Assembly: GCF_003437535.1 (NCBI RefSeq)
Contig: NZ_QSQT01000006.1
Span: forward strand, 62,001-126,000
Source: Phocaeicola plebeius
GTDB taxonomy: Bacteria; Bacteroidota; Bacteroidia; Bacteroidales; Bacteroidaceae
Reading direction: 5' to 3'
DNA: 64,000 nt
The notes beneath the pieces were generated by a model. The model saw nothing but the letters and a program-made list of their open reading frames with translations, had not been told where the DNA came from and did no database searches. This document shows, piece by piece, positions 46,904 through 61,048 of this stretch. Both the position numbers and the translations under genes were made by a program. Position 1 is the first letter of the stretch. Every line of letters starts with the position of its first letter.

Positions 46904-48245
46904 ATTTAGCAAAGATACTGTGAACGGCAAAAACAATTCGTTTTTGCTCTTTTTGGGGTGGTATTGGTATCTCTAATTTAGAATATTCAGAAATCCAATA
47001 TCGTTTATGAGTGTCACCTATTAATCTTGTTATGCTCATAAAGATTGCTACATAATCAATCTCAACATTTTGATTTACTTTAAGTATTTTCATTGCCGAT
47101 GATTTTACCTTGAAAGGGAAATTAACCAGTTTTGAATCTGTTGTAAAATCATCAAATATTATACAAGGAAGATTTGAATATATACCTGTCGTTTCATTAG
47201 TATAGCCAATTATAAAAGACTTACCAGCCGTCAAAACAGGAGTTGAATAAGAAGTATCATAATCCGTAGATTCTACGATATAATCCGTTGGTTGTTCATA
47301 ATCAGTAATTTGCTCAAGTCTACAAATAGCCCATCCTTTAGGTAACTGCGTATAATGCGCGTTATCACAAGTAATTTTAGTACTCGGATTGATGCGCTTG
47401 AGCAGTTCTGATGCGGGTTCGTCATTTGGATCTTGTGGTACGAGTTTACCATGAATGGCAAGGTCTAGTATCTTGCTTTTGGCTTGCTTGATGATTGTCT
47501 GTAAGTCTGATTTATTTTGGTCTATTTGGTTAATGAGAGAAAACCACCGTTTTATTTCTTTTATTATCCGTTTTTGCTCTGTAAGAGGTGGTAAAGGAAT
47601 TGGTATCGATTTTATTAAATCTGTATTAAGATTTGGTTGGGCTGCACCTTGGTCTATTTTTCTAAAACTATCTGTCTTTGATTTAAGAAACCAATATAAA
47701 TACAGCTGTATTTCTTTATTTATATAAAGAAAAGCAGCAATACCATCGTTAAAAGTCGTTGAAAAAGTAGTAATTTTAGGTACGCCTAAAGTTGCTCCAC
47801 TATTTGTCAATAATAATGTTCCTTCATTAACCAATCTAGTTTTTTTCAGGCCGGCCTCTTTTATTGTATATTCTGCTTTATATACATATATCTCATCATC
47901 TTTAGTTAAATCTGCTACTTTTAAAAAAGGAATTGCTCCATTATAATATTTTTCATCTCCTGCAGGACGTGGAGATCCTCCTCTAACAACATCACATAAT
48001 TCATCTACTGTCGTCCATACCCAATTATTGGGCATCTCAAATGATACGTTCTCATAATGGGGCGTATCGGAAGTTTTAGCTGTTTTTTTACTACGCTTTA
48101 TTTTTCCCTCTTTTATCAAACGTTCCTTCTCTGCTTTAATGCGTTCAAGCAATACAGATGCAGGTTCGTCATTCGGATCTTGAGGAACAAGTTTACCACG
48201 AATGGCGAGATCTAATATTTTTTGACGTAATTTCTTTGTATCCAT
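46878..48245 (-). CDS. hsdS: Type I restriction-modification specificity subunit (expressed copy b)
   Basis: DNA-recognition subunit of the type I enzyme. From the ATG at 48245 (MDTKKLRQKILDLAIRGKLVPQDPNDEPASVLLERIKAEKERLIKEG) it has 455 residues: N-terminal helix, TRD1 (about residues 75-200), central helix (LQTIIKQAKSKILDLAIHGKLVPQDPNDEPASELL), TRD2 (about 275-420) and a C-terminal helix. It begins 5 bases after the stop codon of the DUF1016 gene. A longer frame exists from 48278, but that start overlaps the upstream gene. Three inverted repeats make its two TRDs exchangeable with silent cassettes. Confidence 0.93.
   Translation of the reverse strand: MDTKKLRQKILDLAIRGKLVPQDPNDEPASVLLERIKAEKERLIKEGKIKRSKKTAKTSDTPHYENVSFEMPNNWVWTTVDELCDVVRGGSPRPAGDEKYYNGAIPFLKVADLTKDDEIYVYKAEYTIKEAGLKKTRLVNEGTLLLTNSGATLGVPKITTFSTTFNDGIAAFLYINKEIQLYLYWFLKSKTDSFRKIDQGAAQPNLNTDLIKSIPIPLPPLTEQKRIIKEIKRWFSLINQIDQNKSDLQTIIKQAKSKILDLAIHGKLVPQDPNDEPASELLKRINPSTKITCDNAHYTQLPKGWAICRLEQITDYEQPTDYIVESTDYDTSYSTPVLTAGKSFIIGYTNETTGIYSNLPCIIFDDFTTDSKLVNFPFKVKSSAMKILKVNQNVEIDYVAIFMSITRLIGDTHKRYWISEYSKLEIPIPPQKEQKRIVFAVHSIFAKLDMIMESL
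47331..47361 (-). repeat. Inverted repeat IR3, right copy
   Basis: Reverse complement of 46397-46427 (31 of 31). It overlaps the end of IR2 by 13 bases, so the same TRD2 junction serves two inversions. Confidence 0.88.
47349..47426 (-). repeat. Inverted repeat IR2, right copy
   Basis: Reverse complement of 44916-44993 with one substitution. It lies in the central helix of the expressed hsdS. Confidence 0.9.
48045..48077 (-). repeat. Inverted repeat IR1, right copy
   Basis: Reverse complement of 44271-44303 (33 of 33), at the N-terminus/TRD1 junction of the expressed hsdS. Confidence 0.9.
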
Positions 48246-48250
48246 TTCGG

Positions 48251-53550
<5,300 letters not shown>

Positions 53551-54262
53551 ATGTTCCTATATTTTTGCATTATCGGAAGTTATACACTTAAAAAATAATA
53601 ATGAACGTTCATAACATTATAGGTATCAATTCACAAAAAACTTTTACCCAACTCTAATAGTTATGACTGACGATACCTGTTTTTAAAAACGGGCCCTATC
53701 CTAATTTCTATATTTAGATGTAATTATATTATGCAAATATAACAAATTATATCAGACAGATTTTTGAGTTTTTATACTTTTCTTTCTGTGACAGAGATTT
53801 ACTCAACACATCATATCATGTATTTTTTACTGATTCACACTATACAAGTCTACCCCGCAGTCAACATACACTTACAGCATAATAGCTTACTAAACCAACT
53901 ATAAAGAAAAAACACACCAAGTTTATCTGAAAATCTTACCACACACTCTACGTTGCGCGCAGCAAAAACCTACGTTTCACGATAGGAAAACGTACGTTTC
54001 CGTCAAGGAAAACATAGGTTTCCCGTTCGAGAAACATAAAAAAGACAAAAGAAAATAAGCATATACGCCACGGTATTCAGCACTTATCAAACGAAGGTTC
54101 CCTAACCATGTTTCCTCTTTTCTCAGGCAAGTAATACTCTCTGCGATTTGTCTTATTTTTTCTTTTTCTTTCTTTTTCTTGATAAAAAGCGAGGAAAAAT
54201 ACAGAAAAATACGTTATATTTACCACTGAGAATAAAATAACAGGTAACTAAAAAACAAAACT
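53551..54262. other. Divergent intergenic region between hsdR and the metallopeptidase gene
   Basis: About 710 bases, strongly AT-rich, without a convincing ORF on either strand. It holds the probable hsdR -7 element (53734-53741, minus), the third 22-base repeat array (53943-54030) and homopyrimidine runs around 54145-54180. No RNA gene or known element was recognised. Confidence 0.7.
53943..54030. repeat. Array of three to four palindromic units in 22-base register
   Basis: Clear units begin at 53965, 53987 and 54009, exactly 22 bases apart, each with a 12-base palindrome of the form AAACNTANGTTT (the second is the perfect AAACGTACGTTT). A decayed copy at 53943 keeps the core CTACGTT, and a partial start follows at 54031. 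The period equals that of the arrays at 8.9 and 34.0 kb. Function unknown. Confidence 0.88.
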
Positions 54263-55234
54263 ATGACACTAAAACACTCACTTTCTTTCATATTTTGCCT
54301 GGCTTTTACCACTATCGCAGCTTGGGCGCAGAGTAACAAGTTTTCAAACTCCATCTTCCGCTTTGCCACTCGTGCCGAAGGACAAATGCTGATTACGGAA
54401 CTGGATGACTATACGCGCGACTGGAACCAGTTTGACATTGACGTGCGTCTTCAAAAACCGCAAGGACGCAAATCACAGCTGTTGCAGTTTGCCATGGAAC
54501 AGACACTCAACTGGAGTGACACTGAAAAAGAGCGTATCAGCAAGGCAATGAAAAGTCTGGATGCAGAAATCAAGAAACAAAGTTACAACCTCGATTTCCC
54601 GAAAGAAATCATCTTTGTAAAAACTACCCAGAAAGAAGAAGGTAATGCAGAGGCCTACACCCGCGTAAACTGGATTGCCATCGGTGAGTATGCGTTGAAG
54701 GAAGCTTCGGATGCAGATTTGAAATACCTTGTGGCCCATGAGTTGTTTCACCTGCTGACACGACAGAATTCCAACTTCAAGAAAGACATTTACAAGGTCA
54801 TCGGATTCACGGTGATTGAAAAAGAAATTATCTTCCCGTCCGATTTGGCAGAAATTCGTATTTCCAATCCGGACATCAGCCGATATGACAGTTACGGCAC
54901 GTTTACCATCGGCGGACAGAAGCAATACTGCACCATGGTGATTTATACCGACAGACCTTATGACGGAAAAACGCTCTTCGACTACCTGAAAGTGGGACTT
55001 GTACCTTTGAACGGTGATTTTGTTCCTATTCAGAAGGCTGGAAAAACAATCATTTATGCACTGGATGAAGCGGAAGATTTCTACACACAAGTAGGAAAGA
55101 ACACCAACTATCTCATTCATCCGGAAGAAATCATGGCAGACAACTTTGCCTTCACGCTGATTGGCAAGAAGGACCTTGCTAATCCGGAAATAATCCAGAA
55201 TGTACAGAAAGTGCTGAAGGCCAAAAATCGATAA
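54263..55234 (+). CDS. Exported zinc metallopeptidase-like protein (HExxH)
   Basis: A 323-residue protein with a signal peptide (MTLKHSLSFIFCLAFTTIAAWA). The motif VAHELFHLLTRQ carries the zinc ligands His159 and His163 and the catalytic Glu160, and HPEEIMADNFAF (about residues 291-302) supplies a plausible third ligand, as in gluzincins. I do not recognise the family. It probably acts in the periplasm or at the surface. A run of 37 bases to the next terminator suggests a monocistronic gene. Confidence 0.75.
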   Translation: MTLKHSLSFIFCLAFTTIAAWAQSNKFSNSIFRFATRAEGQMLITELDDYTRDWNQFDIDVRLQKPQGRKSQLLQFAMEQTLNWSDTEKERISKAMKSLDAEIKKQSYNLDFPKEIIFVKTTQKEEGNAEAYTRVNWIAIGEYALKEASDADLKYLVAHELFHLLTRQNSNFKKDIYKVIGFTVIEKEIIFPSDLAEIRISNPDISRYDSYGTFTIGGQKQYCTMVIYTDRPYDGKTLFDYLKVGLVPLNGDFVPIQKAGKTIIYALDEAEDFYTQVGKNTNYLIHPEEIMADNFAFTLIGKKDLANPEIIQNVQKVLKAKNR

Positions 55235-55255
55235 CCAATCAGCTTTCACAGATAT

Positions 55256-55296
55256 AAAAAAAGTCAGGCAACCGCTGAAGTGCCTGACTTTTTTTA
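55256..55296. terminator. Bidirectional terminator
   Basis: AAGTCAGGCA (55261-55270) and TGCCTGACTT (55281-55290) form a stem flanked by A residues and T residues. It serves the convergent metallopeptidase and amidase genes. Confidence 0.9.
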
Positions 55297-55308
55297 TGAC
55301 TTATGAGA

Positions 55309-56112
55309 TTATCTTTTCCGGTAATCCTTCTCAATAGCTAAGGTTATCCAGTTGGCTAAAGCCTGACGATTGTCGGCAATGACCAGACGTTTCTGATCCT
55401 GCGCATTCTGGATATTTCCAACTTCCAGGAAAACAGCTACCGGAGTCGTGTTGCGAAGTACGAACAGGTTACGTTCGCTCACCGTACCATCAAATCCGCG
55501 GTTGGGCTGATGGCGGTCATACTTGGAACGGAAAGTCCGCTGTATTTCCCTCGCCAGCTGTTTTCCTTTTGAACTGCCCGGTGCATGATAGAAATACACG
55601 TCAGTCTGGTTGTTCCGAGCCCGACTGTCTACATGGATAAATACGGCACGCTTGTAGCTGCTCTTATCCTTCCGGTACATGCGGTTCACCGCATCACAAC
55701 GCTGTTGCAGGCGGGCTACCTGATTCAATGGAATAGCCTTTCCCATGCAAGTTTCCCGCTTGCTGTTATTCAGTATAGCCTGGTCACGGATTCCATCCTT
55801 TGCATCCTGAATGATAAAATGCACTTTGGCCCCACGTTTCATCAACTCGCGTCCCAAGCGGAGAATGATGTCGTAAGCATACTCATCTTCATGCAATTCT
55901 TTTCCGCGGTATTTACCAATGCAGCCAGGATCCGGTCCCCCATGTCCGCTGACAAGATAGAAAGTGGCTCCTTTCAAGGAACTGGAAGTTACCGCATACG
56001 ACGCATATTTCTTTCCAAACAGCGGTTCATAATGTCCCTTCTTCTTTCCCGTCATTCCCGAAGGAAAGCACAGCAAGCCACATAAAATCAAACATAAGAA
56101 CTTCTTCATCAC
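55309..56112 (-). CDS. N-acetylmuramoyl-L-alanine amidase (Amidase_3)
   Basis: Secreted zinc amidase that cuts the peptide from peptidoglycan glycan chains. A signal peptide (MMKKFLCLILCGLLCFPSG) is followed by the zinc ligands: His57 in VSGHGGPDPG, Glu in LHEDEYAYD, His in FIHVDSRA and the catalytic Glu in FLEVGNIQN. It has 267 residues. It overlaps the upstream thioredoxin-like gene by 4 bases, so the two are co-transcribed. Confidence 0.92.
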   Translation of the reverse strand: MMKKFLCLILCGLLCFPSGMTGKKKGHYEPLFGKKYASYAVTSSSLKGATFYLVSGHGGPDPGCIGKYRGKELHEDEYAYDIILRLGRELMKRGAKVHFIIQDAKDGIRDQAILNNSKRETCMGKAIPLNQVARLQQRCDAVNRMYRKDKSSYKRAVFIHVDSRARNNQTDVYFYHAPGSSKGKQLAREIQRTFRSKYDRHQPNRGFDGTVSERNLFVLRNTTPVAVFLEVGNIQNAQDQKRLVIADNRQALANWITLAIEKDYRKR

Positions 56113-56651
56113 TTCAGCAGTTCATCTATCTTCTTACAAAGGGAAGCAAACTCCTCTTCATTATACAAGCGAGTCATCATCACGATTTTACCCTCTTTAT
56201 CTATCAGCACGTTACGGGTGATTCCGGCATTGCGTTCCGCATATTTGGCAAAAATATCTGCTCCCGGGTCAAGTCCTAACGGATAAGTCACTCCTGTCTG
56301 CTTGGCAAAGGCTTTCACTCGTTCCAGCGGCTCGTCACGGTCAATTCCATAAAGCGCAAAGGAAGCATTGTCCTTATGTTTCTGCCAGATGTCTTTTTCA
56401 ATAAAGGGCATTTCCTTACGGCAGACTCCACACCAGCTTGCGGTAAACTGCAACATGACTACCTTTCCCTTAAGTTCTGACAATTTCACCTTGCGTCCGT
56501 CCGTCAGCTTCATTTCAAAGTCGGGAGCCGTATCGCCTACCTTGACAATATATCCGGCTGCATCAGGAACCGGCTGAGAGGCTGTAAGTGGTGCATGGCC
56601 GCCTAAAAGTCCCATCAATGTCAATGCAAAAATAAGCTTCTTCATACTCAT
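56109..56651 (-). CDS. TlpA-like periplasmic thioredoxin-fold protein
   Basis: Exported thiol-disulphide oxidoreductase of 180 residues. The signal peptide (MSMKKLIFALTLMGLLGGHAPLTA) is followed by a thioredoxin fold with the active site FTASWCGVCRKEMP (Cys74 and Cys77). The insert between the active site and the last strands is typical of AhpC/TSA-TlpA proteins. It is the first gene of a two-gene operon with the amidase. TATCTTTG on the minus strand (56678-56671) is a likely -7 element. Confidence 0.92.
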   Translation of the reverse strand: MSMKKLIFALTLMGLLGGHAPLTASQPVPDAAGYIVKVGDTAPDFEMKLTDGRKVKLSELKGKVVMLQFTASWCGVCRKEMPFIEKDIWQKHKDNASFALYGIDRDEPLERVKAFAKQTGVTYPLGLDPGADIFAKYAERNAGITRNVLIDKEGKIVMMTRLYNEEEFASLCKKIDELLK

Positions 56652-56807
56652 TCTAAATTATATTTCGGCTCAAAGATAGTACAAAAAATTAAAATACAGA
56701 CACATTCGACAAGAAACCTGTCTGCAAAAAGAATATCAGAAAGTGCGAAAAGGGCCGAAAGAAAATGCTTTTTATTACTTTTCGGTATGTTTATACAGAA
56801 ACTTTAT

Positions 56808-56815
56808 TAACTTTG
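56808..56815 (+). promoter_or_regulatory. Probable -7 element of the XRE-cupin operon
   Basis: TAACTTTG matches the consensus, with the start codon 68 bases downstream. The leader of about 60 bases can form a weak AAAGCG/CGCTTT hairpin. A clear -33 was not found. Confidence 0.45.
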
Positions 56816-56882
56816 CGAATTATGAAGAACAAAGCGTACACCCTTGCGCTTTTATTGTAAATCAACATAAAAGAGAAGAACT

Positions 56883-57461
56883 ATGGATTGCACAAACATC
56901 ATCGGAGAAAAAATAAAATCGCTCCGAACCAATCAAGAAATAAGTATACAGGAACTGGCAGAACGCGCAGGGCTGACCGTGGAACAGGTAAGTCGCATTG
57001 AGGAAAACATTGACATTCCTTCGCTGGCTCCGCTGATTAAAATAGCACGTGCATTGGGAGTACGTCTGGGCACTTTCCTGGACGACCAGACCAGTGAAGC
57101 CGGACCGGTTATCTGCCGCAAAGGTGAGGCGGACGATACCATCGGATTTTCAAACAACGCTACGCATGCCCGCCAGCACATGCATTATCATTCATTGTCA
57201 AAAAGCAAGGTGGACCGTCACATGGAACCGTTCATCATCGACATCGACGCCAACGACGAAAAAGACTTCTTTCTGTCGGCACATGAAGGAGAAGAGTTTA
57301 TCATGGTACTGAAAGGGGAACTGGAAATCAGTTATGGAAAAAGTAACTATCGCCTGAAAGAGGGAGATACCATTTATTATGATTCCATCGTACCGCACCA
57401 TGTACACACAGCCGAAGGACAGGCTGCACAAATTCTGGCCGTAGTCTACACTCCGGTATAA
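56883..57461 (+). CDS. XRE-family regulator with cupin sensor domain
   Basis: DNA-binding protein of 192 residues: HTH_3 domain at residues about 8-65 ([50 protein letters not shown]) and a C-terminal cupin at about 110-190 ([61 protein letters not shown]). The gene lies 23 bases before an acyl-CoA synthetase gene, suggesting that it controls the enzyme and senses its substrate or product through the cupin. This is inference from gene order. Confidence 0.93.
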   Translation: MDCTNIIGEKIKSLRTNQEISIQELAERAGLTVEQVSRIEENIDIPSLAPLIKIARALGVRLGTFLDDQTSEAGPVICRKGEADDTIGFSNNATHARQHMHYHSLSKSKVDRHMEPFIIDIDANDEKDFFLSAHEGEEFIMVLKGELEISYGKSNYRLKEGDTIYYDSIVPHHVHTAEGQAAQILAVVYTPV

Positions 57462-57484
57462 GTCTCACACAAATCTTCAACGAC

Positions 57485-59137
57485 ATGTTACAACTTTCTG
57501 AAAAAACATTAGGCGACTGGCTGGAGCATTGGGCGGAAGTGACTCCGGACAAAGAATACATTGTATATTCCGACCGCAACTTGCGTTTTACGTGGAAACA
57601 GTTTAACGAGCGTGTGGACCACATGGCCAAAGGTTTGCTGGCCATCGGCGTGAAAAAAGATACTCACGTGGGCATCTGGGCCCGCAATGTGCCCGACTGG
57701 CTGACATTTCTGTATGCCTGTGCCAAAATTGGTGCCGTGGCCGTTACGGTCAACACGAACTACAAGCAGGCGGAACTGGAGTACCTCTGCGAAAACTCCG
57801 ACATGCATACTCTGTGTATCGTAGACGGAGAAAAGGACAGCAACTTCGTGGAAATGACCTACACCATGCTGCCCGAACTGAAACTCTTCGAACGGGGCCA
57901 CATGAAGAGCAAACGCTTCCCTCACATGCGCAATGTGGTGTACATCGGTCAGGAGAAATACCGGGGTATGTATAACACGGCAGAGATTCTGCTGTTAGGA
58001 AGCAACATTGACGATGAGGAACTGATTAACGCCAAGAAACTGGTAAGCTGCCATGATACGGTGAACATGCAGTATACTTCCGGTACTACGGGATTCCCGA
58101 AAGGGGTCATGCTTACCCATTATAATATTGCCAACAACGGATTTCTAACCGGTGAGCACATGAAGTTCACGGCCGATGATAAGTTGTGCGTATGTGTTCC
58201 GCTTTTCCATTGCTTCGGTGTGGTACTGGCCACCATGAACTGCCTGACGCATGGCTGCACACAGGTCATGATAGAACGCTTCGATCCGTTGCTCGTACTG
58301 GCTTCCATACACAAGGAACGCTGTACGGCTCTCTACGGTGTACCGACCATGTTCATTGCCGAACTGCATCACCCCATGTTCCCCATGTTCGACTTGTCGA
58401 GCCTGCGCACGGGTATCATGGCCGGCTCTCTCTGCCCTGTGGAACTGATGAAACAGGTGGAAGAAAAAATGTTTATGCGCGTCACCAGTGTATACGGACT
58501 GACAGAGGCCTCACCGGGTATGACCCACAGCCGCATTGACGACGATCCGGAAGTACGTTACACCACTGTAGGACATGACTTTGAGTTCACGGAAGTGAAA
58601 GTAATCGACCCAAATACCGGAGAAGAATGCCCGGTAGGTGTACAAGGCGAAATGTGTAACCGAGGGTACAACACCATGAAAGGTTACTACAAAAACCCGG
58701 AAGCCACAGCCGAGGTGATTGACGCCAACGGATTCCTACATTCCGGTGACTTGGGAGTAAAAGATGAAAACGGAAACTATCGCATTACGGGCCGCATCAA
58801 GGACATGATTATTCGCGGAGGAGAAAATATTTACCCGCGCGAAATCGAAGAATTCCTCTACAAGATGCCGGGCATCAAGGATGTGCAGGTGGCCGGAGTT
58901 CCTTCCAAAAAATACGGCGAGGCAGTGGGAGCTTTCATCATCCTGCACGAAGGATACACCATGAACGAATTTGATGTACGTGAGTTTTGTCAGGGAAAAA
59001 TAGCCCGCTACAAAATTCCCAAATACATTTTCTTCGTAAAGGAATTCCCCATGACAGGAAGCGGAAAAATCCAGAAATTCAAACTGAAAGATTTAAGTCT
59101 GAAACTGTGTGCCGAACAAGGCATCGAAATCATATAA
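57485..59137 (+). CDS. AMP-dependent acyl-CoA synthetase
   Basis: Activates a carboxylic acid (probably a fatty or aryl acid) to its CoA thioester. In 550 residues the ANL-superfamily motifs are [20 protein letters not shown] (P-loop), [14 protein letters not shown] and [16 protein letters not shown], and the C-terminal Lys motif [12 protein letters not shown]. It looks complete and has no signal peptide. It is the second gene of an operon with the XRE-cupin regulator. Confidence 0.95.
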   Translation: MLQLSEKTLGDWLEHWAEVTPDKEYIVYSDRNLRFTWKQFNERVDHMAKGLLAIGVKKDTHVGIWARNVPDWLTFLYACAKIGAVAVTVNTNYKQAELEYLCENSDMHTLCIVDGEKDSNFVEMTYTMLPELKLFERGHMKSKRFPHMRNVVYIGQEKYRGMYNTAEILLLGSNIDDEELINAKKLVSCHDTVNMQYTSGTTGFPKGVMLTHYNIANNGFLTGEHMKFTADDKLCVCVPLFHCFGVVLATMNCLTHGCTQVMIERFDPLLVLASIHKERCTALYGVPTMFIAELHHPMFPMFDLSSLRTGIMAGSLCPVELMKQVEEKMFMRVTSVYGLTEASPGMTHSRIDDDPEVRYTTVGHDFEFTEVKVIDPNTGEECPVGVQGEMCNRGYNTMKGYYKNPEATAEVIDANGFLHSGDLGVKDENGNYRITGRIKDMIIRGGENIYPREIEEFLYKMPGIKDVQVAGVPSKKYGEAVGAFIILHEGYTMNEFDVREFCQGKIARYKIPKYIFFVKEFPMTGSGKIQKFKLKDLSLKLCAEQGIEII

Positions 59138-59142
59138 AAAAC

Positions 59143-59190
59143 GGCCCGGAATCCTTCTTTCTCAAGAACAGATTCCGGGCCGGAATTTTA
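59143..59190. terminator. Terminator after the acyl-CoA synthetase gene
   Basis: GGCCCGGAATC (59143-59153) and GATTCCGGGCC (59171-59181) form an 11-base stem preceded by A residues and followed by GGAATTTTA. Confidence 0.8.
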
Positions 59191-59207
59191 TCGACAAATT
59201 GCTTGAT

Positions 59208-59915
59208 TTATTTCTTTACAATCTTCACCAGCAATGTCTTGCTGTCTAAGTTGCCTTTGGTGTCGTATGCTTCCGATTTCACCAGTCCCACTCCTTTGGC
59301 ATACCATTCAGTCACGCGCAGTGTAGTGGTTTTCAGCACAATCTTTGTACGCTGCAGGTAAGAAATCTTCACACAGTCAAACTTTCCGGCTGTAGTGCTG
59401 ATGGTTTCATTTCCCATGTAAGCTGCACCAGACACATTCACTTCATTCTTCAACATATTACGAACTACCTGATAAGAGCGGTCAGGAATACTTTCCCCAC
59501 CTTTGGCACCGTCTTTGATAGTAAATGAATTATCGCCTTTAAACTTGAGCTTCTCCAGCAAACCTAAACGGGCAGCCTCGTTGTATTTAGCAGGGTCGGA
59601 ATCAGAATCCACATACGGACCGTACATCAAATCTTCCGTACATACCGTATTGGCTCCATCGTAGCTCCAGTTGAACAAGGTATAGCTAGTATTGTTCTTT
59701 GCCTTTGTAGTGACAATCTTATCATAGTAGGCAGCCTGAAGCTTTCCGTCCACTTTCTCTACCTTACTTACGGTCATGGTTTCATCCGATGTGCTCTGAC
59801 CGATTTCATCGTAATTCACATAGTGCAGTTCTGTACCCTCTGTCGTGCAGAAATATTGTGCCTGCATGGAATGGCAAGCCAAAACCGCTGCCACCAAAAA
59901 CATTAGCCTCTTCAT
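59208..59915 (-). CDS. Exported TapB/DUF3108-like protein
   Basis: A 235-residue periplasmic protein. From the ATG at 59915 it starts with a signal peptide (MKRLMFLVAAVLACHSMQA) and has a beta-rich body (YFCTTEGTELHYVNYDE, SISTTAGKFDCVKISYLQRTKI, VTEWYAKGVGLVKSEAYDTKGNLDSKTLLVKI) resembling TapB/DUF3108-type proteins. The upstream in-frame extension is basic and overlaps the divergent promoter region. The family is from memory, and the function is unknown. Confidence 0.75.
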   Translation of the reverse strand: MKRLMFLVAAVLACHSMQAQYFCTTEGTELHYVNYDEIGQSTSDETMTVSKVEKVDGKLQAAYYDKIVTTKAKNNTSYTLFNWSYDGANTVCTEDLMYGPYVDSDSDPAKYNEAARLGLLEKLKFKGDNSFTIKDGAKGGESIPDRSYQVVRNMLKNEVNVSGAAYMGNETISTTAGKFDCVKISYLQRTKIVLKTTTLRVTEWYAKGVGLVKSEAYDTKGNLDSKTLLVKIVKK

Positions 59916-59944
59916 AGTTTCATCTTTTAAAGTAAAATACGGTA

Positions 59945-59983
59945 CAAACATACAAATTTCTTTCTTTTTTCTGCCTATCTTTG
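59945..59983. promoter_or_regulatory. Divergent -7 elements
   Basis: TATGTTTG on the minus strand (59952-59945) for the TapB-like gene and TATCTTTG on the plus strand (59976-59983) for the TPR gene are good -7 elements back to back. Convincing -33 elements were not seen. Confidence 0.5.
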
Positions 59984-60012
59984 CCACAGAAAAAACATTA
60001 AATCAGTTTATC

Positions 60013-60966
60013 ATGGGATTATTATCATCTTTATTCGGAAAAAGTAAATCCGATGCAAACGAACAAGAGAAACAAGACAAGAAGAATTTCGACATCCTGA
60101 AATATGACGGCATCCGTGCCCGCAACATGGGCAAGCTGCCCTACGCCATCAAATGTTTTGAAGAAGCAGTGGCACATCAAGAAGAAAAGGAAACGCTGGG
60201 TTTACTGGCCAGTGCATATCTTCAGGCCAACCGTACGGAGGATGCACGTATCACCCTTGACCGGCTGATTGCCCAAGATGAGACAAACGTACAGGCCTTG
60301 CTGTCTCTGGCCAGCGTATGCTATATACAAGAGGACTATGAAGGTATGGAGAAAGCCAGCCAGAAAGCCATCGCCCTGGATGAAAAGAATGCCCAGGCTT
60401 ACTACTTAGCCGCTCGTGCAGCACGTGGCTTGAAAAATGACTTGCAAGCCATTGTCATGCTGACTAAGGCCATCGTACAAAACGAGAGTTTCACAGAAGC
60501 TTATCTTCTGCGTGCCGAAGTGCTGTGGGAAATGCGCCAGGCGAAAGATGCGCTCAATGACTTGGAGCAGGTACTGAAACTGAATCCGGAAGAAGAGGAA
60601 GCGCTTCTCCTGAAAGCTACCATCCACATCGGTATGGGAGAAAATCAGGAAGGAGAAGCATGCGTGGAACAAGTTATAGCTTTGAACCCGTTCAACGTGA
60701 AAGCGTATTTGCTGAAAGGTGGCTTGCTGATAGAGGAAAAACAACTGGACAAGGCACTCGAGAATTATCAGGAAGCTATTGAACTGATTCCGCAGGAAGC
60801 GCAACTGTACCAGGAAAGAGGACGCGTTCACCTGCTGATGGGCGACAAGGCCGGTGCAGCAGAAGACATGAAAAAGGCCATCGAGCTGGCTCCTGAAAAA
60901 GAGAACCTGATTTCCGGCAATTTCAATAACTTTGAAAAGAGCAATCTGCAAACCGGAATCTACTAA
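60013..60966 (+). CDS. Tetratricopeptide repeat protein
   Basis: Cytoplasmic protein of 317 residues from the ATG at 60013 (MGLLSSLFGKSKS). The frame is open upstream, but the upstream part overlaps the promoter. TPR units follow from about residue 28 on: GKLPYAIKCFEEAVAH, EDYEGMEKASQKAIALDEKNAQAYYLAARAARGL and LDKALENYQEAIELIPQEAQLYQERGRVHLLMGDKAGAAEDMKKAIELAP. No signal peptide or catalytic domain. It is a protein-binding scaffold of unknown partner. A -7 element (59976-59983) and a downstream terminator frame it as one unit. Confidence 0.92.
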   Translation: MGLLSSLFGKSKSDANEQEKQDKKNFDILKYDGIRARNMGKLPYAIKCFEEAVAHQEEKETLGLLASAYLQANRTEDARITLDRLIAQDETNVQALLSLASVCYIQEDYEGMEKASQKAIALDEKNAQAYYLAARAARGLKNDLQAIVMLTKAIVQNESFTEAYLLRAEVLWEMRQAKDALNDLEQVLKLNPEEEEALLLKATIHIGMGENQEGEACVEQVIALNPFNVKAYLLKGGLLIEEKQLDKALENYQEAIELIPQEAQLYQERGRVHLLMGDKAGAAEDMKKAIELAPEKENLISGNFNNFEKSNLQTGIY

Positions 60967-60978
60967 ACGATACTTCTC

Positions 60979-61036
60979 AAAAAGAACGGGTGCGGAACAT
61001 TCATTCAATGAAATTCCGCACCCGTTCTTTTTATAT
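60979..61036. terminator. Bidirectional terminator
   Basis: AAAGAACGGGTGCGGAA (60981-60997) and TTCCGCACCCGTTCTTT (61014-61030) are perfect 17-base arms with A and T runs on the outside, between the convergent TPR and aminotransferase genes. Confidence 0.92.
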
Positions 61037-61048
61037 ATAATAAATGCA

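Noticed and set aside
56821-56859. Twelve-codon ORF in the leader of the XRE-cupin operon
   Set aside because: Its ATG coincides with the predicted transcript start, and no meaningful codon pattern is present. It is probably just leader sequence.
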